The notes: generated from the sequence alone by a model not told the origin. DNA of 64,000 nt from Nonlabens xylanidelens (GCF_002934445.1 NZ_PTJE01000002.1:439392-503391); one strand, 5' to 3'; counted from the first letter of the stretch, positions 50,534 through 58,997 are shown. Made by a program: numbers and translations.

Positions 50534-51355
50534 ATGAAAGAGATACTAGAAGATTTTAATGTAGAGAAAGGTTTTGAGCTAATTTTAGAATATGGTATTC
50601 CGTTAGTAAAAGCAATTCTAATTTTTATTGTAGGAAGATGGTTAATTAAGAAAGCTCTTAAGCTAACGAGAAAAATAATGTTAGCTAGAGATTACGATAT
50701 AACTTTAGAAAAATTCTTACTCAATTTAATTAAATGGGGCCTTTGGATTTTACTTATTATAACGGTAGTAGGAACACTAGGTATACAAACAACTAGTTTT
50801 GCCGCGGTTATTGCAGCTGCAGGGCTAGCTATCGGGCTAGCGTTACAAGGATCGTTGTCTAATTTTGCTGGTGGCGTGTTACTATTATTATTTAAACCTT
50901 TTAAAATAGGAGACACTATCGAGGCTCAAGGTGTTTTAGGTACTATTAAAGAAATAGATATCTTACAAACTAAAATAATAACTCCACAACGCAAACTGGC
51001 TATTATTCCTAACGGTCCATTGTTGAACGGGAATATTATTAATTTTAATGCAGAAGGTATTTTAAGATGTGACACCACCATAGGTGTAAGTTATGACGCA
51101 AATATTACACAAACTTTAGAAGCGTTGCGCAAGCTAGTGGAAGATCATCCATTAGTTCTTAAAGATCCTGCACCACAAATAATGGTGGCTGCAAATGCTG
51201 ACAGTTCCATTAATATTAATGTAAGACCTTATACACTCACAGATGACATGTGGACAGTGTACTGGTATCTGCAAGAAAACTTTAAACCTACTCTAGATGC
51301 TATAGGTGTAGATATACCTTATCCACATCAGGTAGAAATTCAAAAAAAAGGATAA
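50534..51355 (+). CDS. mscS: Mechanosensitive channel, MscS family (paralogue 1)
   Basis: The product from the ATG at 50534 has 273 residues. A TTG nine bases upstream is in frame but overlaps the -7 element, so I reject it as the start. The protein has three helices: TM1 near 17-40, TM2 near 60-80, and the pore helix with AVIAAAGLAIGLALQGSLSN followed by FAGGVLLLLFKPFKIGDTIE. The cytoplasmic beta domain carries IIPNGPLLNGNIINF. It gates with membrane tension to release solutes on hypo-osmotic shock. A close paralogue lies about 210 bases downstream. Confidence 0.9.
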   Translation: MKEILEDFNVEKGFELILEYGIPLVKAILIFIVGRWLIKKALKLTRKIMLARDYDITLEKFLLNLIKWGLWILLIITVVGTLGIQTTSFAAVIAAAGLAIGLALQGSLSNFAGGVLLLLFKPFKIGDTIEAQGVLGTIKEIDILQTKIITPQRKLAIIPNGPLLNGNIINFNAEGILRCDTTIGVSYDANITQTLEALRKLVEDHPLVLKDPAPQIMVAANADSSININVRPYTLTDDMWTVYWYLQENFKPTLDAIGVDIPYPHQVEIQKKG

Positions 51356-51381
51356 TTTAAACTCCTTGAATAATTATTAAA

Positions 51382-51410
51382 AACCGCTCCTATTAGAGCG
51401 GTTTTTTTAT
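51382..51410 (+). terminator. Terminator of the first mscS gene
   Basis: AACCGCTC (51382-51389) pairs with GAGCGGTT (51396-51403), followed by TTTTT. Confidence 0.92.
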
Positions 51411-51530
51411 ATCGAGTATCCAGATAATTTAGATTAACGACTGAAAAACTGCTAAAACGTGTTTTTAACCGACAAAACGTTACTTTTTAAAAAAATAAGA
51501 ATCCTTTTTAGATTACCATTTATTACTAGT

Positions 51531-51538
51531 TAAATTTG
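51531..51538 (+). promoter_or_regulatory. -7 element of the second mscS gene
   Basis: TAAATTTG is an exact TAnnTTTG match 28 bases before the ATG at 51567. The second channel gene therefore has its own promoter. Confidence 0.5.
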
Positions 51539-51566
51539 AATTCAACAAACAAAAACATTAGTAAAA

Positions 51567-52427
51567 ATGATTCAAGAACCTGTAGTACAAGCAGACAATT
51601 TAGACCTAAATATAAGTCCTGACGGATTTAGCTTAGAAAACATTACTGGTTATGCCCTAGAATATGGTATACCACTTTTAAAAGCTATTTTAATTTACAT
51701 AATTGGTGCATTTATCATTAAAAAGCTAGTAAAAGTTACTAGTAAATTAATGGATAAAAGAGATTATGACGTTACCTTAAAGAAATTCTTAACCAGTTTA
51801 CTTAAATGGGTTTTAACCATACTTCTTATAGTAACAGTAGCAGGTACATTAGGAATTGAGACAGCTAGTTTTGCTGCTATTCTTGCCGCAGCTGGTCTTG
51901 CAATAGGACTTGCTTTACAAGGTTCTCTATCTAACTTTGCTGGTGGTGTTCTTATCTTAATTTTTAAACCTTATAAAATAGGTGATCTAGTAGAGGCACA
52001 AGGAGAATTAGGTGTTGTGAAAGAGATCGACATATTAGTTACTAAATTAATAACCCCTGCAAACAAACTTGCTCTTATACCTAATGGCCCTATGGCAAAC
52101 GGTAACATCATAAATTATACTGCCGAAGGTAAAATGAGAGTAGATACTACTGTAGGAATAGGATATGGTGAAGACATGAAACAAGCTAAAGATGCTTTAC
52201 TTGCTATGTTAGAATCTAATCCTAAAGTACTTAAAGATCCGGCACCATCTGTAAACGTTAGTGAACTTGCAGAAAGTTCTGTTAATCTAGCTGTAAGACC
52301 TTACTGTGCACCAGAAGACTATTGGGATGTTTATTTCTGGACTATAGAAAATACAAAACTTGTACTAGATAGAGAGAAAATTGAAATTCCTTATCCTCAC
52401 GCAGTGGAGATACACAAAGAGGCTTAA
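51567..52427 (+). CDS. mscS: Mechanosensitive channel, MscS family (paralogue 2)
   Basis: The 286-residue protein is closely similar to the preceding channel over its whole length. It has the same pore helix (ILAAAGLAIGLALQGSLSNF) and the cytoplasmic motif LIPNGPMANGNIINYTAEG. The N-terminal 20 residues (EPVVQADNLDLNISPDGF) differ. The pair is a tandem duplication with independent promoters and terminators, which suggests separate regulation or gating rather than a single operon. Confidence 0.9.
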   Translation: MIQEPVVQADNLDLNISPDGFSLENITGYALEYGIPLLKAILIYIIGAFIIKKLVKVTSKLMDKRDYDVTLKKFLTSLLKWVLTILLIVTVAGTLGIETASFAAILAAAGLAIGLALQGSLSNFAGGVLILIFKPYKIGDLVEAQGELGVVKEIDILVTKLITPANKLALIPNGPMANGNIINYTAEGKMRVDTTVGIGYGEDMKQAKDALLAMLESNPKVLKDPAPSVNVSELAESSVNLAVRPYCAPEDYWDVYFWTIENTKLVLDREKIEIPYPHAVEIHKEA

Positions 52428-52450
52428 TATCCTTTCTTATCATTACTAGA

Positions 52451-52488
52451 ATAGCTTATGCACTTAGTGCATAAGCTATTTTTGTTTT
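52451..52488 (+). terminator. Terminator of the second mscS gene
   Basis: ATAGCTTATGCAC (52451-52463) pairs perfectly with GTGCATAAGCTAT (52467-52479) across a TTA loop, followed by TTTTTGTTTT. Confidence 0.92.
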
Positions 52489-52490
52489 CA

Positions 52491-53345
52491 TTAATATGAA
52501 TACTTTAAACTGTAGTAACTAACTCGTGGCGCTTTACCAGCTACTTGTAAATAAGCTCCTGTTTTAAAGTAAAAATCTCCATCTTTTTCTAACCACTTGT
52601 TATCTACCGTATAAATTTTAGTCTTCGATTTTCCGGTATTGATATTCTTCACATAAACGCTAATTTGATTACCAGATTCTAAAATTTCTAGTTTACAATA
52701 GAGCTCATGCCCATCTCTAAAACCAACTAAATAATCATTTGTTGATTCTCCTTCATATTTAATGTACGTATCGGTAAGTACTGCTCTCAATTCATTTTCA
52801 CCTGTGTATTCTACTCTAAATAGAGGCCTTCCTACACCTTGAGCATCATTATGTATTTGTGCTAAGGTTACTCCTTTTCTATCATTAGAATTAGGTAGAT
52901 TTTCAAATTTTGCTTGAAACCTCAAGATACTTTGATCATTAAGCTTCAAGTTTTTGAGCTGTCTAAACTCTACGCGATCATTCTTATCGTCAGTTGCTTG
53001 TAAAACCATGGCGTCACCACAAACTTTAAAAATAGTATCATCACAAAAAGTATCTAATTTTTTAAACTCTTCCCTACTCTTTCCACCGTTCTTATATTGT
53101 TGCAATTTTGAGTCTGTTAGCACTGTTTTAAATTGGTCTAGATGTATTGGTTTTTTTTCGTCACAAGAAAAACACTCCTTTATATCCTCATGAAGTGGTA
53201 ATATAAATGGCGATTCTGCATCTTTTACATTAGTACTGTCTATAGATTTACTTGCCCCACCACATGAAACTAGTAGACCAGTTAAAACTACACCTGATAT
53301 CAAAAATATCTTATTATAATTTTTCTTTTTTATTCTTTGAATCAT
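52491..53345 (-). CDS. Polysaccharide lyase family 7 lipoprotein (alginate lyase)
   Basis: The 284-residue protein has a lipoprotein signal (LTGLLVSCGG, Cys28) and then the PL7 jelly-roll. All three signature blocks are present: RVEFRQ at 124-129, AQIHND at 162-167 (catalytic Gln163 and His165) and YFKTGAYLQ at 259-267 (catalytic Tyr265). PL7 enzymes cleave alginate by beta-elimination; the lipid anchor places it in the envelope. No other alginate gene is adjacent, so it stands alone without a polysaccharide utilisation cluster. It is convergent with the second mscS gene. Confidence 0.85.
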   Translation of the reverse strand: MIQRIKKKNYNKIFLISGVVLTGLLVSCGGASKSIDSTNVKDAESPFILPLHEDIKECFSCDEKKPIHLDQFKTVLTDSKLQQYKNGGKSREEFKKLDTFCDDTIFKVCGDAMVLQATDDKNDRVEFRQLKNLKLNDQSILRFQAKFENLPNSNDRKGVTLAQIHNDAQGVGRPLFRVEYTGENELRAVLTDTYIKYEGESTNDYLVGFRDGHELYCKLEILESGNQISVYVKNINTGKSKTKIYTVDNKWLEKDGDFYFKTGAYLQVAGKAPRVSYYSLKYSY

Positions 53346-53518
53346 CGATTTATTTTAAAATTATATTTAGCTGTAAATCTACAGTATCTGTGATTTATTT
53401 CTATTAAATTTTTTATAGGCATTATAAAGACTTTAAAAAGTGTGTGATTTCTCTAAATAATCCCATGTAGTAAATTAAGAACATGTACTTTTTTAAGGTT
53501 CCAGAGGTATATAAATTC

Positions 53519-53534
53519 CGCTTTCGCGAAAGCG
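53519..53534. repeat. CGCTTTCGCGAAAGCG palindrome, copy 12
   Basis: This is a perfect 16-bp palindrome upstream of the M28 peptidase gene, in a stretch that is in frame with it but outside its coding part. Confidence 0.9.
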
Positions 53535-53614
53535 TGCTTATAAAGTATCCTTTTAACAATTTCATAGAACATCATAAATTCATAGCTCTTATCTTAGTAG
53601 CTAAATTTTTAAAC

Positions 53615-54955
53615 ATGAAAAACCTATTAATACTATCTCTACTTTGTAGTTACTTATCTATTGCACAAGTACCTACAGACCATCAAATGGACTTATACAC
53701 TATCATTGATGAAGTAAGTGCAGATAGAATCGAGAACGACGTGCGTACACTAGCCGATTTTGGAACAAGAAATACATTTTCTGATACGGTTTCTAACACG
53801 AGAGGAATAGGCGCAGCAAGGAGATGGATCAAGGCACAATTTGATCAAATATCAAAAGAATGTGGTAACTGTCTAGAGGTGTTCTATCAAAAAGATTTTG
53901 TTTCTACTGATATGGGTAGTCGCATACCTAAAGATGCTTGGGTAGTAAATGTGGTTGCTATTCAAAGAGGTACCTCTAGTCCTAATGATATGGTGATGAT
54001 GAGTGGTGACATAGATTCTCGCGCTAGTGATACTATGGACTTTACAACAGATGCGCCAGGTGCAAACGATAATGCTAGTGGTATGGCAGGTACTATAGAA
54101 GCTGCACGAGTTTTGAGCAAACGCAAGTTTAAGAACAGTATCGTTTATGTAGGTTTAAGTGGTGAGGAACAAGGCCTTTTTGGAGGAAAAGGACTGGCCG
54201 AATACGCTAAAAAGAAAAAATGGAATGTCATAGGGTTTTTAAATAACGATATGATAGGAAATATAGAAGGTGTAGATGGCGTAATCGACAACAGGGAATT
54301 TAGAATTTTTTCTGAACCTACAGATCCTACTGAGACAGAACGACAGCGTAATGGTCGCAGATTTTATGGTGGTGAAGTAGATGGAATTTCTAGACAACTA
54401 GCTCGATACATACATAAATCAGTAAAGACTTACATGCCAGAAATGAAGCCTATGATGGTTTATAGACTGGACCGTTTTGGGAGAGGTGGTCATCACAGAC
54501 CTTTTGCAGATCTAGGTTTTCCTGGAATACGAATTATGGAAGCACATGAAAATTACACCCAACAACACCAAGACATAAGAACAGAAAACGGTATAGCATA
54601 TGGTGATGTCGTAGAGCATGTTAATTTCCCTTATGCTAGAAAATTAACTGCTGTAAATGCTATTAACCTAGCTCAACTGGCATGGGCTCCTAGCAGACCT
54701 CAAAATGTTAAAATAGGTGGTATAGTAGAAGCTCATGTGAAATTTAAATGGGACAAAGTAAAAGATGCCGTAGGATATAAAATTTACTGGAGAGATACTA
54801 CTAGTCCTACCTGGGATAACTCGCGATATGTAGGTGATGTAAACGCATTTACTTTAAAAGGAATAGTAATCGACAACTCCTTTTTTGGTATAGCTGCAAT
54901 AGGAAAAGATGGTATAGAGAGTATGGTCAGTTTTCCTAGTGGTACTTTTAGATAA
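53615..54955 (+). CDS. Secreted M28-family zinc peptidase
   Basis: I start at 53615 (MKNLLILSLLCSYLSIAQVP, 446 residues), which gives a clean signal peptide; the in-frame extension back to 53483 runs through a palindrome copy and lacks signal features. The peptidase has the zinc site of M28: GDIDSRASDTMDF, GANDNASGM and LSGEEQGLFGGKGL, then FLNNDMIGN. After the catalytic domain, residues from about 355 form a fibronectin-like or beta domain (KFKWDKVKDAVGYKIYWRDT). It is probably an aminopeptidase or carboxypeptidase in the periplasm or outside the cell. Confidence 0.87.
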   Translation: MKNLLILSLLCSYLSIAQVPTDHQMDLYTIIDEVSADRIENDVRTLADFGTRNTFSDTVSNTRGIGAARRWIKAQFDQISKECGNCLEVFYQKDFVSTDMGSRIPKDAWVVNVVAIQRGTSSPNDMVMMSGDIDSRASDTMDFTTDAPGANDNASGMAGTIEAARVLSKRKFKNSIVYVGLSGEEQGLFGGKGLAEYAKKKKWNVIGFLNNDMIGNIEGVDGVIDNREFRIFSEPTDPTETERQRNGRRFYGGEVDGISRQLARYIHKSVKTYMPEMKPMMVYRLDRFGRGGHHRPFADLGFPGIRIMEAHENYTQQHQDIRTENGIAYGDVVEHVNFPYARKLTAVNAINLAQLAWAPSRPQNVKIGGIVEAHVKFKWDKVKDAVGYKIYWRDTTSPTWDNSRYVGDVNAFTLKGIVIDNSFFGIAAIGKDGIESMVSFPSGTFR

Positions 54956-55100
54956 TTAGATGCTACATGTAAAATAAAAACTATTTAACATGTAGTAATT
55001 ACTCTACAACATGTCTATTAAAGAATATGAAAAATAGGCTTCTTCCCACATAATTAACCATCGTTAAATAAAACTGCTGTTTCACTCTGTTTTTTTAACA

Positions 55101-55128
55101 AAAAATACCCATTAATGGGTATTTTTTA
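55101..55128. terminator. Perfect palindromic terminator
   Basis: The stem AAAAATACCC and its mirror GGGTATTTTT around ATTAAT give a 26-bp perfect palindrome with terminal T-run. It could end the M28 transcript and isolate the downstream RNA candidate. Confidence 0.7.
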
Positions 55129-55156
55129 AAGGTTTAATTAGACTTAATTTTACTCA

Positions 55157-55265
55157 TGTGTTATAGACTAACCAACCAAATAACACAAAGAATTTTAGGG
55201 GGAAGAAAGCTCATTAATAATGACTTTCTCTAAAACTGCCAGATCTAATCTGGCAGTTTTTATTT
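55157..55265 (+). ncRNA. Candidate structured small RNA with three hairpins
   Basis: A near -7 element, TAATTTTA (55145-55152, one base off TAnnTTTG), would start transcription near 55157. Hairpin 1 is TGTGTTAT/ATAACACA (55157-55164 with 55180-55187), with an A- and C-rich loop containing AACCAACCA. A single-stranded G-rich segment (AGGGGGAAG) follows. Hairpin 2 is AGAAAG-c-TCAT/ATGACTTTCT (55204-55229). Hairpin 3 is AAAACTGCCAGA/TCTGGCAGTTTT (55232-55260) with a T-rich tail, a strong terminator. The upstream terminator at 55101 makes this an independent unit. A 25-codon ORF from 55156 to 55233 overlaps it and is the main alternative. I do not match it to a known RNA family. Confidence 0.5.
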
Positions 55266-55381
55266 ACACCTATTTTAAAATATTTCTTATTTTCATTTAA
55301 TTGTAGACTATTTATTTCGTGTATGATATGCGATACCTAGTCTAGTATATCTTTTCTAACTAAGATCTTTTTCAATAATCG

Positions 55382-55389
55382 TATCTTTG
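55382..55389 (+). promoter_or_regulatory. -7 element upstream of the SRPBCC gene
   Basis: TATCTTTG is an exact TAnnTTTG match 19 bases before the ATG at 55409. Confidence 0.55.
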
Positions 55390-55408
55390 ATATATAATTA
55401 GACCCTAA

Positions 55409-56431
55409 ATGAAAGCTTTCAAGTACATTTTTATACTAATATTAATCGTCATCATAGGAGGTGCTATCTATTTTTCATTAAAAGATGGAAAATATGATAT
55501 AACAGAATCTCGTATTATCGCAGCACCACCATCCCTTATCTATGATCAACTAGCAGATTTTAAAGAATGGGAAAACTGGAATCCATGGTTAGAAGATGAA
55601 GAAATAACCTCTACAATGGGTACACAAACTAAAGGTGTAGATGGTAATTATTCTTTTACAGATCCTTATGGTAATGGTAAAATGACTATAACAGGAATAG
55701 AGCCTAATAAGTATGTGGCTATGAATATGTTCTATGATAATGGTATGACAAGTTCTAACAGTGATGTAATCATGGATCTAGAACGCGTCGAAAATGGTAC
55801 TAAAATAACATGGAATATTAAGGGTGAACAAGGTCTATTAGATAAAGTAATGACTACCGTATTAGGCTTTAATATGGAAGATGAAATTAAACCTAAGTAT
55901 ACTGCAGGTTTAGAAAATCTAGACAACTATGTGAATAACCAAATGTCTGTACACCAAGTTCATGTAGACGGTATTATTGAAACTGGAGGTGGTTACTTTT
56001 TATACATGTCATCTAGTACAAAGAGAGAAAAATTGCAAATTGTAAAATCTCAAATGCTTCAAAACATTATGTCTTACATGAATCGCAATAATATCGATAT
56101 GTACGGCATGCCACGTGTGGTATATGAAAAGATAGATCCTACTAATAATAGTGTTTTATTCTCTGCAGCACTTCCTGTTGAAAATAGAGAGATTACTGCT
56201 ACTAACAGTAATATCCTATCTAGTTACCAAGAACCTGGAAAAGCAGTGAAAATCACTCTTAATGGTGCGTATAGTAACCTCGCTGAGGCATGGAGAAAAG
56301 GTGAAGAATTTATATCTCAAAACGGACTGGTAAAAGCAATAGCGTCTCCTTATGAAATATATAAAACGGATCCTATGCTTACTCCTAACCCAGCAGATTA
56401 TCGTACTGAAATTTATATACCTATAGAATAA
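55409..56431 (+). CDS. SRPBCC domain fused to a GyrI-like effector-binding domain
   Basis: The 340-residue protein has an N-terminal membrane anchor (residues 5-24, YIFILILIVIIGGAIYFSLK). An SRPBCC/START-like domain follows at about 33-180 (ESRIIAAPPSLIYDQLADFK, WENWNPWLEDEE). A second domain near 190-335 has the GyrI-like fold (DGIIETGGGYFLYMSSSTKR, ITLNGAYSNLAEAWRKGEEF). Both domains bind hydrophobic or aromatic ligands in their families; no enzyme motif is visible. Its stop is directly followed by the crcB ATG, so the two are translationally coupled. Confidence 0.82.
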   Translation: MKAFKYIFILILIVIIGGAIYFSLKDGKYDITESRIIAAPPSLIYDQLADFKEWENWNPWLEDEEITSTMGTQTKGVDGNYSFTDPYGNGKMTITGIEPNKYVAMNMFYDNGMTSSNSDVIMDLERVENGTKITWNIKGEQGLLDKVMTTVLGFNMEDEIKPKYTAGLENLDNYVNNQMSVHQVHVDGIIETGGGYFLYMSSSTKREKLQIVKSQMLQNIMSYMNRNNIDMYGMPRVVYEKIDPTNNSVLFSAALPVENREITATNSNILSSYQEPGKAVKITLNGAYSNLAEAWRKGEEFISQNGLVKAIASPYEIYKTDPMLTPNPADYRTEIYIPIE

Positions 56432-56809
56432 ATGAAGGCGTTTTTATTTGTTTTTATAGGCGGTGGACTAGGAAGTAGCTTAAGGTTTTATTTTTCCTTA
56501 ATAGAGAACAGTAATACACTAAAATGGATTCCTACCATAGGTGTCAATATATTAGGTTGCTTACTGCTAGGTGGTTTTTTAGCAGCGTTTCATAGAGAGC
56601 AATTATCCCATCAGTGGTATGTATTGTTAGGTGTAGGTTTTTGTGGTGGACTTACCACGTTTTCTACATTTAGTGCTGAGTTGTTTTTACTACTCAAAAA
56701 CGGCTCTTATGCATCTGCAATATGGTATTTGATACTAAGTATAAGTTTAGGAATAATAGCTGCTGGTGCTAGTTATAAATTTACCGAGGCATTTTTATTA
56801 AAATCTTAA
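56432..56809 (+). CDS. crcB: Fluoride channel Fluc (CrcB)
   Basis: The 125-residue protein has four membrane helices and the Fluc signatures: GGGLGSSLRFY at 10-20, a pore Asn near 39 (GVNILGCLLLGGFL) and GGLTTFSTFS at 72-81 with the conserved Phe and Thr residues. Dual-topology dimers export fluoride. It begins on the base after the SRPBCC stop. No fluoride riboswitch could be recognised upstream because the gene abuts its neighbour. Confidence 0.92.
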   Translation: MKAFLFVFIGGGLGSSLRFYFSLIENSNTLKWIPTIGVNILGCLLLGGFLAAFHREQLSHQWYVLLGVGFCGGLTTFSTFSAELFLLLKNGSYASAIWYLILSISLGIIAAGASYKFTEAFLLKS

Positions 56810-57019
56810 TTAAAAAGCACTTACTTTTTTATTTTTTGTCTTTACTCTCAAAGCACGATTACCTGCAAATAATAATTTACCTAGTAACATAATGATCAAT
56901 ACATCTGCAGAGATGAGAAATACTATTCTTAAAAATGTAGTTAATGGTGTAGTTAGATAAAAACCTGCCATTCCAGAGATAAGTGTTACTATACTAACAA
57001 TTAAAATAATCCTATTCAT
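56810..57019 (-). CDS. Small membrane protein with two helices
   Basis: The 69-residue protein has two helices: IILIVSIVTLISGMAGFYL at 3-21 and FLRIVFLISADVLIIMLLGK at 29-48. A basic tail (RALRVKTKNKK) follows and would face the cytoplasm. Similar short two-helix proteins occur in flavobacteria without known function. Its stop meets the crcB stop end to end, and it is divergent from the DJ-1-like gene with only 55 bases between start codons. Confidence 0.6.
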   Translation of the reverse strand: MNRIILIVSIVTLISGMAGFYLTTPLTTFLRIVFLISADVLIIMLLGKLLFAGNRALRVKTKNKKVSAF

Positions 57020-57074
57020 GAGTTTTAGTTTGGTTTCCCAAAAATCGTCCAGAAGTATTATCTCTACAGTTAAT

Positions 57075-57851
57075 ATGAAATCAATTGTTTATAATTTAAC
57101 TAACAATGCCAATTTACTCTTAACAGTATTCTTAGTCATCGGCTTAATTTCTTGTAATAAAACTAGCAAATTAGAAAAATCTATAACTAAAGAAGAAGTA
57201 TCCACACCTCAACTTAAAGAAAATGCATACAATGTGGGTTTTCTAATAATGGACGGTACTTTTAATACAGAACTTACAGCGCCATTTGATATATTTCAAC
57301 ACACTAAATACCGTGAAGGCATAAAACCTATGAATGTCTTTTTGGTAGCGCAAACTATGGATGCGGTCACAACATTTGAAGGAATAAGAATATTACCTGA
57401 CTATACATTTGATAACGCGCCTAATATAGATATACTGGTAGTTCCCAGTGCAGAGCATCATCTAGATACAGATCTAGAAAACAACACAATGATCAACTTT
57501 GTAAAACAAGTAAGTGAAAATGCCATGTATATCACGTCCCATTGTGATGGTGCATTTGTACTAGCACAAGCAGGAATCTTAGACGATAAAGTAAGTACAA
57601 CCTTCCCGTCAGATATTGATCAAATGAAAGATCGTTTCCCTCAGTTAGATATAAGAAAAAATATATGGTTTGTACATGATCAAAATGTAATTACCAGCGC
57701 TGGCGGTGCGAGATCTTTTGAGGCTGCCATGTATCTATGCGATGTACTTTATGGACCTGAAATTACTCAATCTCTTGCTGGTGGACTAGTTCTAGATTAT
57801 GAACTGGATAAATACCCTCACTTAATAATTGAATCTGAAAAAACAGAATAG
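57075..57851 (+). CDS. DJ-1/PfpI-family lipoprotein
   Basis: I start at 57075 (MKSIVYNLTNNANLL, 258 residues); the frame is open back to 57018, but this overlaps the opposite small gene. The signal ends at a lipobox, IGLISCNKT (Cys about 27). The mature domain has the DJ-1/PfpI pattern with the nucleophilic Cys in YITSHCDGAFVLAQAG and an acidic partner near NVGFLIMDGTFNTEL. DJ-1 proteins are usually cytoplasmic; a lipid-anchored, exported version is less common. Possible roles include a peptidase, chaperone or glyoxalase. Confidence 0.82.
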   Translation: MKSIVYNLTNNANLLLTVFLVIGLISCNKTSKLEKSITKEEVSTPQLKENAYNVGFLIMDGTFNTELTAPFDIFQHTKYREGIKPMNVFLVAQTMDAVTTFEGIRILPDYTFDNAPNIDILVVPSAEHHLDTDLENNTMINFVKQVSENAMYITSHCDGAFVLAQAGILDDKVSTTFPSDIDQMKDRFPQLDIRKNIWFVHDQNVITSAGGARSFEAAMYLCDVLYGPEITQSLAGGLVLDYELDKYPHLIIESEKTE

Positions 57852-57896
57852 ATTATTATCTATTTCACATTCTGTACTTAAATATTAGAATAGATC

Positions 57897-58976
57897 TCAA
57901 ATATCTAACAGAGATTGTAAATCAGTAGTTTTCAATTGCTTTTTTGCTTGTTTCCAGTCATCTTCATCTGGTTCAATCGGTTTTTGTTGATCTGCAAGCT
58001 CTGGCTCATAGGTTAAAACTGCCCATGAAGGAAAGTGGTCACTGTCAAAATCTGCACCAGTACCTGCTTTCTTTAATCTAAATTCTGGTGAGATAAGTAT
58101 GTGATCTAGTGGCCACCTCATCAATGGATACTGTGCGTGGTAGGTGCTATAAAACCCTCTTCCTATTCTCAAATCTAATAATTTACCTACTGTTTTAGTT
58201 AGTTGGGTGCTATGAGACCAAGCCACATCATTGAAATCACCTAGAACTATTACAGGTATTTTAGACTTATTACTTGCGATAGCAGTAAGCATTAACTCCT
58301 TATCACGGTCTGTACTTAAAGGATTGTGCTGCGGCATGGGTGGTGTAGGATGTATCGCATATAATTGAAATAAATTTTCATTCTTCATCCTGACCTTAGC
58401 ATCAATAGAAGGTATTTCTGGATCTACTTGAAATTTAATTCTCGTGTCTGATAATTCTAACCTAGAATACACTAACATACCATAAGTATTATCCTGTGGT
58501 TGCTCCACTTTAAAAGGATATGAATCGCCTATTCTATTTTTTATAGCATCACTCCACCTATCATTAGTCTCTGTAAAAACAATTAAATCTGGTTCTTTAG
58601 ATTCTATTTCTTTAAATAGTTCTTCTGTATTTTTATTTTCTTGCAACACATTTGCCGTATAAATACTAATGTAATTATCCTCAGAAATAGCAGAAGAGCT
58701 GTCTTCCACTTCTACCGGATATAACGGTGTGTAATCAACTATTTTAAAAAATTGAAAAGCAAAACAACCCAACAAAACTGTTATATATGCATAATCATTA
58801 ATCCATTTAGGCTTAAAAGTAAAGAAGTAAAGCAAAATCGCTAATAAGGTAAAAGCGGTAAGTTGAAGATGTGGAAAATCAAAAACTCTTATCCACCAGT
58901 AGTCTGCAGCTATAAGAGGCAGTAAACTTAAAAGTGCTGCGACTAGTCCTAACACTTGAAATACTTTTCTCCACAT
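57897..58976 (-). CDS. Endonuclease/exonuclease/phosphatase-fold membrane protein
   Basis: The 359-residue protein has three N-terminal membrane helices (about 5-80, including VLGLVAALLSLLPLIAADYW and YAYITVLLGCFAFQFFK). The EEP domain follows at about 100-330. Active-site motifs are ISIYTANVLQEN (first strand, Asn), VLGDFNDVAWS (metal-site Asp and Asn), DHILIS, and SDHFPSW (catalytic His). The fold hydrolyses phosphodiesters or phosphomonoesters; the active domain would be periplasmic. The C-terminal tail is acidic and charged. Confidence 0.85.
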   Translation of the reverse strand: MWRKVFQVLGLVAALLSLLPLIAADYWWIRVFDFPHLQLTAFTLLAILLYFFTFKPKWINDYAYITVLLGCFAFQFFKIVDYTPLYPVEVEDSSSAISEDNYISIYTANVLQENKNTEELFKEIESKEPDLIVFTETNDRWSDAIKNRIGDSYPFKVEQPQDNTYGMLVYSRLELSDTRIKFQVDPEIPSIDAKVRMKNENLFQLYAIHPTPPMPQHNPLSTDRDKELMLTAIASNKSKIPVIVLGDFNDVAWSHSTQLTKTVGKLLDLRIGRGFYSTYHAQYPLMRWPLDHILISPEFRLKKAGTGADFDSDHFPSWAVLTYEPELADQQKPIEPDEDDWKQAKKQLKTTDLQSLLDI

Positions 58977-58989
58977 AATATTTTTAAAA

Positions 58990-58997
58990 CAAATATA
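58990..58997 (-). promoter_or_regulatory. -7 element of the EEP-protein promoter
   Basis: TATATTTG on the minus strand is an exact TAnnTTTG, 13 bases before the ATG. Confidence 0.5.

Larger units (their letters stand above)
54956..55408. other. Gene-free stretch with a palindrome and a candidate small RNA
   Basis: These 453 bases hold an inverted repeat with CTACATGT/ACATGTAG arms (54963-54995), a perfect 26-bp palindrome with a T-tract (55101-55126), the three-hairpin RNA candidate (55157-55265) and the promoter element of the next gene (55382-55389). No coding frame of useful length is seen apart from a 25-codon ORF inside the RNA candidate. Confidence 0.65.

Noticed and set aside
53483-53614. 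N-terminal extension of the M28 peptidase
   Set aside because: The extension contains a palindrome copy read as FRESV and no signal features. The ATG at 53615 gives a proper signal peptide.
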